DNA of 64,000 nucleotides from Desulfosudis oleivorans (lineage in GTDB: Bacteria; Desulfobacterota; Desulfobacteria; Desulfobacterales; SURF-7), in contig DYJC01000013.1 in assembly GCA_020723305.1 (NCBI GenBank), positions 57,504-121,503 of the forward strand. The letters run 5' to 3'. A program made the translations under genes and the position numbers. Under the pieces are notes generated by a model. That model made no database searches and had not been told where the DNA came from. It saw only the letters and a list, made by a program, of their open reading frames with translations. Positions 46,065 through 55,060 of this stretch are shown one piece after another (positions within the stretch are counted from its first letter, which is position 1; every line of letters begins with the position of its first letter).

Positions 46065-49000
46065 GGCTTCTTTTCCGATGCCATCATGGGCTGAAACAGA
46101 TCCACTGCGATTTTCATGAACTCCTCATCCAGAGGAGAAGCATTCTTGAAACAGAACCGGCAGTAAGGATCATCTATCTCTCCGGATGAAAAATCAGTTC
46201 CCATAAAAACAGTGCCGGCTTTTTCTAGGGCTTCCTCAGCGGATACATTTTTGTTTAAAACCAGATCGGCAAACCGGAATGAGGTTTTGGGAAAAAACTT
46301 CAATGGTTTCCGGAGTCCGGCCAGGTAGTAATCCACCAAGCTTGCCAGCCGTTCTCCGGCATTGTCCACAGGAGCAAAATGGATTTCAGACCAGGCTGCG
46401 TCCTTGACAGAAGCCCCCGAAAGCCCTGCGACCACAGTTTGTTTGGGATAATGATCCGGACCCGCATGATTCAGAATCAGATGATTCAACCAGCCGGCAA
46501 GGAGGTCTTTTGGCCGGATCATCCCGTAGCGGTAAAAAAATGCATGATCCGGATATACGGAATCGATTTTCCCCTTGATCCAGATGTTTTCAATCTGGAA
46601 ATGAAAAGGAATGGGTGGATATTTTTCCTGCTGAATATAGGGCTCCAGATTTCGATGGAATTCTTTTGCCCGGTCATGCATCCCATCAAAAACCGCTTCA
46701 CCGATTTTTCGGTGCGGCAGGATTCCCGCAGCACGCGTTCGCGTAAGGGCTTCCGTATGACCGGCTCCCAGAATCATCTGCTCCAGAATGGAATCGGAAA
46801 GTTGATACTGTTCCAAAGCGTCCAGGGAGAATGGTTCCCGGTCATCCAGGATTTTTTCATCCTTTGTAAGATAAATCCCAAGCTGTTTGTTCACAATATA
46901 TTGGCATGGATTGAAAAAAAACCGGAGCATGGATGGAAACTCAATTTCGGAAATTTCCAGGGCCGGCAATTCATCGGTAAAAAAAGGTTCCGGGTCTGTC
47001 CGGTTGCTTTGCAGGCTTACAGCGCCTTTCAGATCCTGCTCAGAATAACTGAAAAATGGATTGGGACGGGAGCCCGGATCTGAGGAAATAAAATAGATGG
47101 GATGGAACGGCTGCAACTTCTGCTCTGTAAAAACATGAGGCCTGATGTCTCTGTTTTCCACTGTATATCGGGTTTCGATATATTGAAGCAGTTCCGAGAC
47201 CAGGACAGATGGCGGTATGATATTGTTATCCTGAACGCTTTTTCCGATATAGCTGATATACAAGATTTTTCTGGCCGAAAGGATGGATTCCAGAAACAGG
47301 TACTGATCGTCATTGCGCCGGGAACGGTCACCTGGGCGCGGATTCCGTGAAATCAGATCAAACTCCGGCGCACGGGTCTGACGCGGATAAGCATCATGAT
47401 TCATTCCCAGCAGGCAGATCACATCAAACGGGATGCTCCGCATGGGCAGCATGGCGCTGAAGGTGATTCCACCGGCAATAAAACCTGCATCCGATGCTTT
47501 TTTTTCAAGAACATTGGAAAGATATTTTTTCACGACCTCAATGGAAAGTTTCTGATGAAAATCCGCCTGCCCGGTTTGTTGCCGCAAGGCTGTCCATATC
47601 TCGCGCATGGCATGGATCTCTTTTTCACTGCTTTCCGTTGATTGGAAAAAGGATGTCACCAGATTCTCAAAAACTTGAATCCAGTCGGGAACGGTTCGGG
47701 GTATCCGGAGGGATTGGACAACTGCAAACAGGCGATGAATGAACTCCAGGAACTTTCCAAGGGTATCTGCACTGCTGCCCTCGATCGGGTCATAAGGCAG
47801 AATCCCCTCAATAAGCTGATCCTGCTGGGTGAGCATGGCATATCCCAGAAGCAGTCTCTCGATACCCGCCTGCCATGTGTTTTCATGAATCTCCGGAAGA
47901 CCGATCTTTTTCCTGAAATCAGCGTCCATTCCCCATCGGATGCGGGTCTCCGTTACCCATTTCCGGATCAGTTCCAGGTCATTTTCCGATAAGCCGAAGC
48001 AAAGCTTGACATCCGGTGATTCCAGAATTCCCATCACTTCCGTAAGCTGGAACCGGCTATTGTGCATCTCCAGAATGGCGAAAAAGGTTTTGATCATCAT
48101 GCTTTCGCTCAGCATGCTTCGATCCGCAATCCGGTACGGAATCCATCGGGGATCTTCCTTTGGCAGATTGAACACTGCATCAATGTATGGCGCATAGGTC
48201 TCAATATCCGGAGTCATCACCAGTATCCGATCCGGAGCAAGATTTTCATCTTTTTCAAAAAAAGAGAGAATATGGTTATGCAGAACTTCCAGCTCCCTCA
48301 TGGGGCTGTGACAGGAATGGATGGATATGGAATGGTCTGTCTCCGGTATTTCCGCTGGACGGGAATCCTCTGCAGGATAGCTTCGTAACTCAAGAATATC
48401 GGATTGAATATGGTGAAGCAGGGAATCCCTGCCCGGGTCCTGAAAGATTTCGATTTCTTCACACCCAAAGGAATGAATCATGTCAAAAAAATCCCGGCCC
48501 ATGGTTCCCATGGCTGCCAGGAGTGGATTGCCTTGTTCAAGATACAGGAGTTCCGTTGAAACAGTTGACCGGGTTTGCGATTTTGACTTCCGGGCCATTT
48601 CTCTGTTGGAGAGAATACCCCCCCAGTATTCCCTGCATGGATTCATCAGGAACAGGTTAACCTGTGTAAAATGGGAAAGGATGTCAAACAGTTCCATATG
48701 AAACCGCGGCAAGGCGGAAATGCCGAAAACCGAAATCCGTTCCGGAAAATCTGCAGGAAAGGATGTCAGCTGTTGACAGAACGATTTCAGGTTCTGTATC
48801 TGCCTGGCCCGATGCCGGGTATCCCCTTCCCCGGCAAGCAGTGTTCTCCAGATTTCCGCCTGCCAGTTGTCATCTTTTCCCTTTTCCCACGTAAGTATCA
48901 TCTCCGGGCGAAAGAGCAGATACTGGTCAAAGGTATCTGCCATGCGGCTTGCCAGTTGAAACTGCTTTTCCCCGCTGATATCATCATTCAGGTAATTTCT

Positions 49001-49336
49001 GATTTTCGCAAACCGACGGTTATCCGTGAATTCCGGCAGCAGTTTCATCAGCTTCCAAATAACAATCAAAGGGTCATTCAACGGGGAATCCGAGAAATCC
49101 GGAAGAATCCGGTGGAATGCAAATTGGATGAACTCGTTTGGATAAAAGAATTTCAGATTTGCGCTGATACCAATCTGCCGCGCAATCTCCATGGTCAGCC
49201 ATCTGGACATCCCCTGACTCTGGACAATCAGAATTTCCGGCGCCAGCGGCGAAGATAAGGGCGTTCCCAGAATCCGGGAAAGCGTTTCCGAAAGCATTTC
49301 AAGCTGATTTCCATGGATAAGTCTGAACTGCTTCAT
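46061..49336 (-). CDS. recC: Exodeoxyribonuclease V subunit RecC
   Basis: Chi-recognition subunit of RecBCD, a degenerate helicase with a degenerate nuclease domain. The 1091 residues start FRLIHGNQLEMLSETLSRIL, and contain SQGMSRWLTMEIARQIGI, CHSPMRELEVLHNHIL and RIADRSMLSES, then LLGMNHDAYPRQTRAPEFDLI, all RecC hallmarks. Chi-contact residues cannot be judged by eye. It is the first gene of the minus-strand recC-recB-recD unit; AAGGG lies upstream of the ATG. Confidence 0.95.
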   Translation of the reverse strand: MKQFRLIHGNQLEMLSETLSRILGTPLSSPLAPEILIVQSQGMSRWLTMEIARQIGISANLKFFYPNEFIQFAFHRILPDFSDSPLNDPLIVIWKLMKLLPEFTDNRRFAKIRNYLNDDISGEKQFQLASRMADTFDQYLLFRPEMILTWEKGKDDNWQAEIWRTLLAGEGDTRHRARQIQNLKSFCQQLTSFPADFPERISVFGISALPRFHMELFDILSHFTQVNLFLMNPCREYWGGILSNREMARKSKSQTRSTVSTELLYLEQGNPLLAAMGTMGRDFFDMIHSFGCEEIEIFQDPGRDSLLHHIQSDILELRSYPAEDSRPAEIPETDHSISIHSCHSPMRELEVLHNHILSFFEKDENLAPDRILVMTPDIETYAPYIDAVFNLPKEDPRWIPYRIADRSMLSESMMIKTFFAILEMHNSRFQLTEVMGILESPDVKLCFGLSENDLELIRKWVTETRIRWGMDADFRKKIGLPEIHENTWQAGIERLLLGYAMLTQQDQLIEGILPYDPIEGSSADTLGKFLEFIHRLFAVVQSLRIPRTVPDWIQVFENLVTSFFQSTESSEKEIHAMREIWTALRQQTGQADFHQKLSIEVVKKYLSNVLEKKASDAGFIAGGITFSAMLPMRSIPFDVICLLGMNHDAYPRQTRAPEFDLISRNPRPGDRSRRNDDQYLFLESILSARKILYISYIGKSVQDNNIIPPSVLVSELLQYIETRYTVENRDIRPHVFTEQKLQPFHPIYFISSDPGSRPNPFFSYSEQDLKGAVSLQSNRTDPEPFFTDELPALEISEIEFPSMLRFFFNPCQYIVNKQLGIYLTKDEKILDDREPFSLDALEQYQLSDSILEQMILGAGHTEALTRTRAAGILPHRKIGEAVFDGMHDRAKEFHRNLEPYIQQEKYPPIPFHFQIENIWIKGKIDSVYPDHAFFYRYGMIRPKDLLAGWLNHLILNHAGPDHYPKQTVVAGLSGASVKDAAWSEIHFAPVDNAGERLASLVDYYLAGLRKPLKFFPKTSFRFADLVLNKNVSAEEALEKAGTVFMGTDFSSGEIDDPYCRFCFKNASPLDEEFMKIAVDLFQPMMASEKKP

Positions 49337-49482
49337 ATCAAGCCCTTATGAATGTCTTGGGAAATTTTTTCAGGTTCAATTGAGAAATGGCCCATTCAAC
49401 TGAATTGAAACTGGATGTATCCTATTGCTGGATTAATTTCAAGATTCGCCTGGTTTTCAGGGTGCAATCAAGTTCCGGAATG

Positions 49483-49577
49483 TTGGGTTTCGTTTCTTTC
49501 ATCCCAACCTGCATGGCTTTCAAGGATTGAAACAGCGGCCTTAAAAAATGTTGGGTAGAGCGGTGCGAATCCCAACA
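49483..49577. repeat. Two adjacent TTGGG-stem hairpins, dispersed-repeat-like
   Basis: The first unit has TTGGG at 49483-49487 and CCCAA at 49503-49507. The second has TGTTGGG at 49549-49555 and CCCAACA at 49571-49577 around TAGAGCGGTGCGAAT. The wording of both (TTGGGTTTCG; TTGGGTAGAGCGGTGCGAA) resembles a repeat I have seen at many loci of other bacteria. Whether it is repeated elsewhere in this genome cannot be told from one window. Confidence 0.5.
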
Positions 49578-49604
49578 AACAAGAGCCGCATCAACTTCAG
49601 AGCC

Positions 49605-49639
49605 AACCTTTCATTTAACCGATAATAAACCTTTCATTT
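49605..49639. repeat. 12-bp direct repeat, 23-bp period
   Basis: AACCTTTCATTT occurs at 49605-49616 and 49628-49639. A shorter related piece, ACTTTCAT, follows at 49652-49660. The period of 23 bases is close to two helical turns. They sit about 180 bases upstream of the promoter of the barrel gene. Confidence 0.45.
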
Positions 49640-49815
49640 GGCCGAAGGCCTGACTTTCATATGGACGCAATAGCTAATCCCATCCTTTACCAGAGATTAG
49701 GGAGAAAATATCGCTGGATTCGGCGAGAACCTGTATGCAGTTCCAATTAGTACACTTTGGGAAACGAACTGATCGCAGTAAAAATATGATAAATTTCAAG
49801 AATATGTTCCAAGAC

Positions 49816-49844
49816 TTTACAAAATTAAATATTCTATATATATT
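49816..49844 (+). promoter_or_regulatory. Sigma-70-type promoter of the outer-membrane barrel gene
   Basis: TTTACA (49816-49821) and TATATT (49839-49844) each match consensus at five of six positions, with the ideal 17-base spacer. The expected start of transcription is near 49851, leaving a leader of about 55 bases before the ATG at 49906. Confidence 0.65.
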
Positions 49845-49905
49845 CCGCCAAAACGTTGCTATCCGAAAAATTGTTCACTAATTTTTGATCAACAAGGAGA
49901 CCCAC

Positions 49906-50433
49906 ATGAACGGTTCACGAATCTTTGGTAAACAATTATGGAAGATTTTTATTGTACTGATCATCGCTTTATTTCTGCCGGCCAGCGGATTTGCCGCTCC
50001 CCAGTTCGGGCTGGGGATATCGATTACAGACACTGGTTCAGAATCCAGCAGGCTGCTTCATTGCCCGGTAAAAATTAATCCGAACCTCCGGCTGGAAGGT
50101 TCGCTGGGATTGTATACCTATGAACGCGAAAATTCTGAGATAGGTGACGTGGATTGGATTGCGTTGAAGTTTGGCGCATACATTGTCCAGAACGTGTATG
50201 AAAAAACAGATATTTATTATGGTGGCAAACTGATTTATAAAGAAAATGATACGAACGGCTTAAACGAAGATGGTTACGGAATCGCGCCCACCTTCGGGGT
50301 TGAATATTACCTGACAAACCATATCTCCGTTGGCGGGGAAGCGGAAGTGTATTTCATGCTGATTGACAACAACAGCGGAGATGCAAAAGAATATGGTACC
50401 GAAAGCCGTTTGATATTGCGGTATTATTTTTAA
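49906..50433 (+). CDS. Outer-membrane beta-barrel protein
   Basis: A 175-residue exported protein. The signal segment (about 8-31) ends FAAPQF, and the mature part alternates hydrophobic strands: FGLGISITDTG, LEGSLGLYTYERE, IALKFGAYIVQNV, IYYGGKLIYKEND, APTFGVEYYLTNH, SVGGEAEVYFMLI and LILRYYF. The terminal Phe is the usual recognition end for BAM insertion. It resembles small eight-strand barrels. The ATG at 49906 has AAGGAG upstream; the frame is open to 49885. Function unknown. Confidence 0.8.
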   Translation: MNGSRIFGKQLWKIFIVLIIALFLPASGFAAPQFGLGISITDTGSESSRLLHCPVKINPNLRLEGSLGLYTYERENSEIGDVDWIALKFGAYIVQNVYEKTDIYYGGKLIYKENDTNGLNEDGYGIAPTFGVEYYLTNHISVGGEAEVYFMLIDNNSGDAKEYGTESRLILRYYF

Positions 50434-50561
50434 TATTGCCATCCTACGTGACATCGGGACGCCGCTTTGATCCACAGGGACGAAAAATTATTGATCCATT
50501 TTCTCAGCTTTCATGAACCCATAGACTAAGCCGGTTCCCACTGAAAATAGGGATTAGTGTA

Positions 50562-51956
50562 ATGAATATCACCAACCTCCGAAAACTTCTCTTATGTGGT
50601 GAAGACAGTCGTCTGCAATACAAGTCGGATGTGCGCAATGCTGATGCGCTTGCAGCGGAGATGACGGCCTTTGCCAACTGCGAGGGTGGTCAAATCCTGA
50701 TCGGTGTCGGGGATAATGGCGAGTTGGATGGAATTTCCCGGTCCGAGATCGGCCGAATCAACCAGTTGATCAGTAATGCGGCGAGCCAGCATGTGCGCAG
50801 CCCGATTTCTCCCCATACAGAAAATGTTTCTGTCGGTAGGGGGAGAATCGTGATTGTGGTCACCATTCCCAAAGGAATCGATAAACCCTATTTTGACAAA
50901 AATGGGGTGATCTGGCTTAAGGTGGGCGCGGACAAACGGCGGGTGAATTCCAAGGAAGAATTGCGCAGGCTTTTCCAGGTTTCTGATCAGTTTCATGCTG
51001 ACGAGCTGCCCACCAAAGCGGGGGTAGAAGCGCTGGACAAGCTAAGGTTTCGAGATTTTCTGCGTGAAGTCTACAAGCGCAAGTTCCCGGAAGAACCTTC
51101 CGAGCTGTTACGGCTGTTACAGAACATGAACCTAGCAACAGATGATGGTATGCTGAACTTGGCCGGTGTGCTGATGTTCACCGAACGCCCGGAGTGGATA
51201 AAGCCCCAGTTTGTGGTCAAGGCCATTCGCTATCCGGGCGACGAGATCCACGTCACCGACTACGTGGATACCGAAGACTTTGTTGGCCCCCTCAAAAAGA
51301 TTTTCGACGATGCCATCGCGTTTGTAATGAGAAACCTCCACAAGGTTCAGGCTGGACGAGGTGTGAACGCCCCTGGATTGCCCGAAATCCCTGAAAGCGT
51401 TTTTGAGGAGCTTTTGGTGAACGCTCTGGTTCATCGCGACTACCTGGTGAGTGCACCGGTACGTTTGTTCGTCTTTGACAACCGCATCGAGATCATTAGT
51501 CCCGGCCATCTGCCGAATAATCTGACGGTGGAAAAGATACTGGCAGGCAATTCGAACATCCGCAATCCAATTCTGGTTTCCTATGTGGCTAAAGGGCTGC
51601 TGCCTTACCACGGTTTGGGCTCCGGTATTGCACGCGCTCTGGATGCATGGCCTCGGATCAATTTTACAGATGATCGCGACGGCTGCCTTTTTATCGCTGC
51701 TGTGCATCGAAAACCGGTTGACGAACTAATCCTGACAGCAAGTTCACCAAAAAGTTCATCGAAAAGTTCATCGAAAACAGAACATCGTATCATCGAGCTG
51801 ATACGGCGGGATAAGTACACGACCACGGAGGCTATGGGCGAAATCCTCGGCATCACCAAACGAGCTGTTCTAAAGCAGGTTAATAAGCTTAAAGCACAGC
51901 ACTGCCTCCGCCGTGTTGGTCCAGCCAGAGGTGGTTACTGGGAAGTGATCGAATAA
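50562..51956 (+). CDS. AlbA_2 (Schlafen-like, divergent AAA-4) domain transcriptional regulator
   Basis: A 464-residue protein. The N-terminal AlbA_2 domain (about 10-130) has EDSRLQYKSDVRNADALAAE, then AFANCEGGQILIGVGDNGEL and WLKVGADKRRV. The C-terminal ATP-binding HATPase_c_4-type part has FEELLVNALVHRDYL and LFVFDNRIEIISPGHLPNNL, then GLGSGIARAL. A winged-helix tail ends it (IIELIRRDKYTTTEAMGEIL). Such proteins are common near mobile elements and defence loci. Base composition is richer in GC than its neighbours, suggesting transfer. Three 12-bp repeats code for an SSPK/SSSK/SSSK linker. Confidence 0.88.
   Translation: MNITNLRKLLLCGEDSRLQYKSDVRNADALAAEMTAFANCEGGQILIGVGDNGELDGISRSEIGRINQLISNAASQHVRSPISPHTENVSVGRGRIVIVVTIPKGIDKPYFDKNGVIWLKVGADKRRVNSKEELRRLFQVSDQFHADELPTKAGVEALDKLRFRDFLREVYKRKFPEEPSELLRLLQNMNLATDDGMLNLAGVLMFTERPEWIKPQFVVKAIRYPGDEIHVTDYVDTEDFVGPLKKIFDDAIAFVMRNLHKVQAGRGVNAPGLPEIPESVFEELLVNALVHRDYLVSAPVRLFVFDNRIEIISPGHLPNNLTVEKILAGNSNIRNPILVSYVAKGLLPYHGLGSGIARALDAWPRINFTDDRDGCLFIAAVHRKPVDELILTASSPKSSSKSSSKTEHRIIELIRRDKYTTTEAMGEILGITKRAVLKQVNKLKAQHCLRRVGPARGGYWEVIE
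51740..51775 (+). repeat. Three in-frame 12-bp tandem repeats
   Basis: Units at 51740-51751, 51752-51763 and 51764-51775 (the last two identical, AAGTTCATCGAA) encode a Ser/Lys linker before the winged-helix tail of the AlbA_2 protein. Copy number changes would alter linker length without shifting frame. Confidence 0.8.
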
Positions 51957-51991
51957 GAAAAACTGCATTGATTGAGGTAGTATTTTTAAGT

Positions 51992-52840
51992 ATGTCGACA
52001 GCAAAACAAACCCTATCACTCGGATATTCCACCTGTCCCAATGATACTTTTCTGTTTCATGCCTTGACTCATGGCTTGATCCCGTGTGATCCTTTTCAAT
52101 TTTCCGTTTTTCTGGAAGACGTGGAAACCTTGAACCAGAAGGCAAAAAGCAGTGTTTTTCACGTCTCCAAGCTTTCGTTCGCTGCCATTGGGCACCTTCA
52201 GGATACCTATGCCCTGCTCCGTTCCGGGGCAGCCCTTGGCAGAGGATGTGGGCCGTTGATTGTCGCCCGTCCGGGAATGAAGCTTGAGAATATATTATCC
52301 GGCAGAATCGCTGTTCCGGGCCTGTGGACAACCGCCTTCCTTCTTCTGACCCTGTATCTGAACAAAACACCGGAAACGATTCCCATGACCTTTGACCGGA
52401 TCATGCCCTCTCTTCAAAAAGGGGAAGCCGACTACGGCATCATTATCCATGAAGGGCGGTTTACCTATCCGGAGTATGGTCTGGTCAAGCTGCTGGATCT
52501 GGGGGAATGGTGGGAACAGACCACGTCCATGCCCATACCGCTCGGCGGGATCTGCATCAGGAGAAGTCTGGGGCCGGACATCGCCCGGAAGATTGAATTC
52601 TTGATCCGGGAAAGTGTTGAATTCGCTTTTCGTCATCCTGAAGCTTCCAGGGAATACGTTTCAATGCATTCACAAGAAATGTCTTCAGAAACCGTAAAAC
52701 GCCACATCGAGCTTTATGTCAATTCCTTTACTGTCGACCTTGGCGAAGAAGGTGTAAAAGCTGTGGAAACACTTTTTTCAATGGCAAGGGAATGTGGCGC
52801 GATCCCAGATTCAACAATGCCTGTTTTTGCTTATGAATAA
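51992..52840 (+). CDS. mqnD: 1,4-dihydroxy-6-naphthoate synthase MqnD
   Basis: Converts cyclic dehypoxanthinyl futalosine to 1,4-dihydroxy-6-naphthoate in the futalosine menaquinone pathway. The 282 residues have the periplasmic-binding-protein-like fold, with LSLGYSTCPNDTFLFHAL, then VSKLSFAAIGHL, RIAVPGLWTTAFLLL, ADYGIIIHEGRFTYP and MPIPLGGICIRR. The ATG at 51992 is chosen for length; GAGG is 14 bases upstream and a TTG at 51968 is an alternative. Its 3' end overlaps mqnA, which runs in the opposite direction, by 113 bases. Confidence 0.92.
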   Translation: MSTAKQTLSLGYSTCPNDTFLFHALTHGLIPCDPFQFSVFLEDVETLNQKAKSSVFHVSKLSFAAIGHLQDTYALLRSGAALGRGCGPLIVARPGMKLENILSGRIAVPGLWTTAFLLLTLYLNKTPETIPMTFDRIMPSLQKGEADYGIIIHEGRFTYPEYGLVKLLDLGEWWEQTTSMPIPLGGICIRRSLGPDIARKIEFLIRESVEFAFRHPEASREYVSMHSQEMSSETVKRHIELYVNSFTVDLGEEGVKAVETLFSMARECGAIPDSTMPVFAYE

Positions 52841-53768
52841 ACTGCTTCTCTCCGGACCGGACAGGATCGGAGAGTGATTCAGGCTCATCCTTCGACTTTT
52901 TCCCCTCGATCAAGGTCGGAATAAAGGACAGCTTTGGCAGATCCGGAACAATTTTTTCTTCAAACAGACCCTGATAAAAGGTTTTTAATCCCTGCAATTC
53001 AAGATGGCCAAGACCATAGTTCAATAGGTTGAAATAGTTTTCACAATCTTCCGGCTTCATTGCCAGCAGTCTGGCTGTGGCGGATTGAATGTCAGTCATG
53101 TTCTTCTTTCCAAGCTGTTTGGAATATTCGAATCGTCTGGCAATATCCATAACCAGCCTTGGATGTTGTTGAGCAAATGCCTTTCGGACTGCCCAGACCG
53201 CGAATACAAAAGGAAGTCCGGTTGCCTGTTTCCATAATGCTCCAAGATCAAAAACATAGGGAAACCGTTGATCCCATCCTCCGGTTAGAGCGCAATTGCC
53301 GATCACCAGAACCCCGTCTTGATTTTCATATGTTGAATTCTGGCAGGACGTCACCGCTCCGGTTTCAAACCGGGGATGAATCTGTTTCCAGGATAGCAGA
53401 AGTTTCAGCATGTCTGCTGCGGATGCGGATTCATCGGAAAGAAGGATTTTCCGGTTGCTCAGTTCTTCAAGGGGATAGTTTGAGGCCAGAAGGACACTCA
53501 TCACTTTTCCAAAGGCTGAAATGGAAAGGTCCGGCAGAAGAGACCACTCCTTATGGTTTCTGGCAAAGGCTGCGGAAGAAACCGGACTGATGTCGATCAT
53601 CTCCTGTTCCATCATCCGGTTCAGAACCGCAGGAGGCTCACTGATCAGCTTGATATGTGACGGGGTTTCTGTTTGTTCAAGGCCATAATAGACCGGTGCG
53701 ACATTGATATACCCGATCCGTCCTATTCTTACGCTTTTTTGTTCTCTTGAGAATTTCAGATGATTCAT
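52728..53768 (-). CDS. mqnA: Chorismate dehydratase MqnA
   Basis: Makes 3-enolpyruvylbenzoate from chorismate, the first step of the futalosine pathway. Core motifs are RIGRIGYINVAPVYYGLE, DISPVSSAAFARN, SDESASAADMLKLLL and LVIGNCALTGG, then DLGALWKQATGLPFVFAVW. At 346 residues it is longer than the usual 260-290. The extra 60 residues after SFIPTLIEGK (about 285) are basic and unrelated, and the last 37 are antisense to mqnD. The ATG at 53768 fits the fold; the frame is open upstream to 53861, overlapping mqnX. It is the last gene of the mqnE-mqnC-mqnX-mqnA unit. Confidence 0.9.
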   Translation of the reverse strand: MNHLKFSREQKSVRIGRIGYINVAPVYYGLEQTETPSHIKLISEPPAVLNRMMEQEMIDISPVSSAAFARNHKEWSLLPDLSISAFGKVMSVLLASNYPLEELSNRKILLSDESASAADMLKLLLSWKQIHPRFETGAVTSCQNSTYENQDGVLVIGNCALTGGWDQRFPYVFDLGALWKQATGLPFVFAVWAVRKAFAQQHPRLVMDIARRFEYSKQLGKKNMTDIQSATARLLAMKPEDCENYFNLLNYGLGHLELQGLKTFYQGLFEEKIVPDLPKLSFIPTLIEGKKSKDEPESLSDPVRSGEKQFIHKQKQALLNLGSRHIPLPLKKVFPQLLHLLRQGRQ

Positions 53769-53814
53769 ACCTGTTACTACTCTTTTTTCCAATTCATATT
53801 TTTGGCTTGTTTTA

Positions 53815-55056
53815 TCATACGGCAATCCGATGGATGGCGCTCCGGGATGCTGAATGAACAATGGATTCCATAAGCTGTTTTACATTATCAGCCGGCAAAT
53901 CCAGGTAAATAAATGATCCGATTCTACCAGGGACAAGGGTTCCTGCCCATCCATCCAACCCCAGTGCGTTTGCACCATTTTCCGTTGCCATTGCAAGGAT
54001 ATCCGCAGGAGGGATTTCCGGAAAATGGTTTGCCATACATGTCATTTCATCAAAAATACTGAGCGTGTCAACACTGGCAAGGCTGTCTGTACCCAGACAG
54101 AGATTGATCCTGTTTTTCAACATGGATGGCACATCCGGCAGTTCTCCATGCAGGGTATGATTGCTCCGCAGGCAGAGACAGACAGAAGATCCTTTTTCCT
54201 GAAGGATCTTGAAGTCTTTTTCATTGGATTGTATCACATGGACAGCAATGGTGTTTGAATCTAAGAGACCGATCTGATCCGCATGCTGAATCGGTGTGCG
54301 GTTGTTGCCAATGCTCCAGAAAGAAAAATCAATTCCACGCTCTGTGAGAAAATCCGCCCATTCCCCTTTCCCGCTTGCAATAAAGATCGATTCTTCCCGG
54401 GATTCAGCCAGGTGTATTGAAAACGGACATTTCCCTTTGGAGGTGATGGCTTTCAATTTTCCCAGGAATTCCGGTGATGTGGTATGGGGCGCATGTCCGG
54501 CTAGGGATATGCTTTGTCTTGGTCCTTTTCTGCAACTAAGGCTTGTATCTAAATCATTTCCAAGACATTCCTGAAACCAGATCCCCAGAAGCTGCGAATT
54601 CATAAAAAAATCTTTTGTTATTCCCATGGTTGAAATATCGCCTGCTGCAATACAACCGGACGACAGGAGATGCTCAATTCCCAGAGCGGATTCCTTTTGT
54701 ATGTTTTCCGGTTCCAGGGAAGCTCGCTCTGCAAGTAGCTCCTGTACCCATGATTGAAACCCATTTTCCGGTTTTACACGGTTTTTCAATGCACAAAGTT
54801 CCAGATGGGTATGTGCATTGACAAGTCCGGGCAATATCACACCATTGCCATGATCCACAACAGAATCTTTACGGATTTTTTTTCCTTTTCCAATTTCAAC
54901 GATCAACCCATCCTGTACCACAACATATCCATTTTGAAGGATTGTATGTTGATCAACAACAACCCATCTAGCCTGGTGTGTAACCAATCCGGCAGAATGG
55001 CAACCATCATTTCCGATATGATTTATTCTTTCATTCCGAGGTTGGATATCGGTCAT
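53815..55056 (-). CDS. mqnX: Aminodeoxyfutalosine deaminase (amidohydrolase family)
   Basis: A 413-residue TIM-barrel amidohydrolase with the metal-binding HTHLE, a further His in AGHAPHTT and SIHLAESREE, and the GTDSLAS motif with the conserved Asp. In the futalosine route such enzymes deaminate aminodeoxyfutalosine to futalosine. The family alone would also fit other nucleoside or N-heterocycle deaminases; its place between mqnA and mqnC decides the call. It starts 4 bases after the mqnC stop, with AAGG upstream. Confidence 0.82.
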   Translation of the reverse strand: MTDIQPRNERINHIGNDGCHSAGLVTHQARWVVVDQHTILQNGYVVVQDGLIVEIGKGKKIRKDSVVDHGNGVILPGLVNAHTHLELCALKNRVKPENGFQSWVQELLAERASLEPENIQKESALGIEHLLSSGCIAAGDISTMGITKDFFMNSQLLGIWFQECLGNDLDTSLSCRKGPRQSISLAGHAPHTTSPEFLGKLKAITSKGKCPFSIHLAESREESIFIASGKGEWADFLTERGIDFSFWSIGNNRTPIQHADQIGLLDSNTIAVHVIQSNEKDFKILQEKGSSVCLCLRSNHTLHGELPDVPSMLKNRINLCLGTDSLASVDTLSIFDEMTCMANHFPEIPPADILAMATENGANALGLDGWAGTLVPGRIGSFIYLDLPADNVKQLMESIVHSASRSAIHRIAV

Positions 55057-55060
55057 CAGA

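Larger units (their letters stand above)
49337..49905. other. Long intergenic region with repeats and a promoter
   Basis: About 570 bases between divergent recC and the barrel-protein gene, without a convincing gene. It holds two TTGGG-type hairpins (49483-49507 and 49549-49577), a 12-bp direct repeat (49605-49616 and 49628-49639) and a well-formed promoter at 49816-49844. The repeat portion looks like a remnant of a dispersed element. Confidence 0.6.

Noticed and set aside
46379..49258. Several long plus-strand frames opposite recC
   Set aside because: All lie inside recC, lack ribosome sites and have low-complexity, Arg/Phe-rich translations typical of antisense reading.
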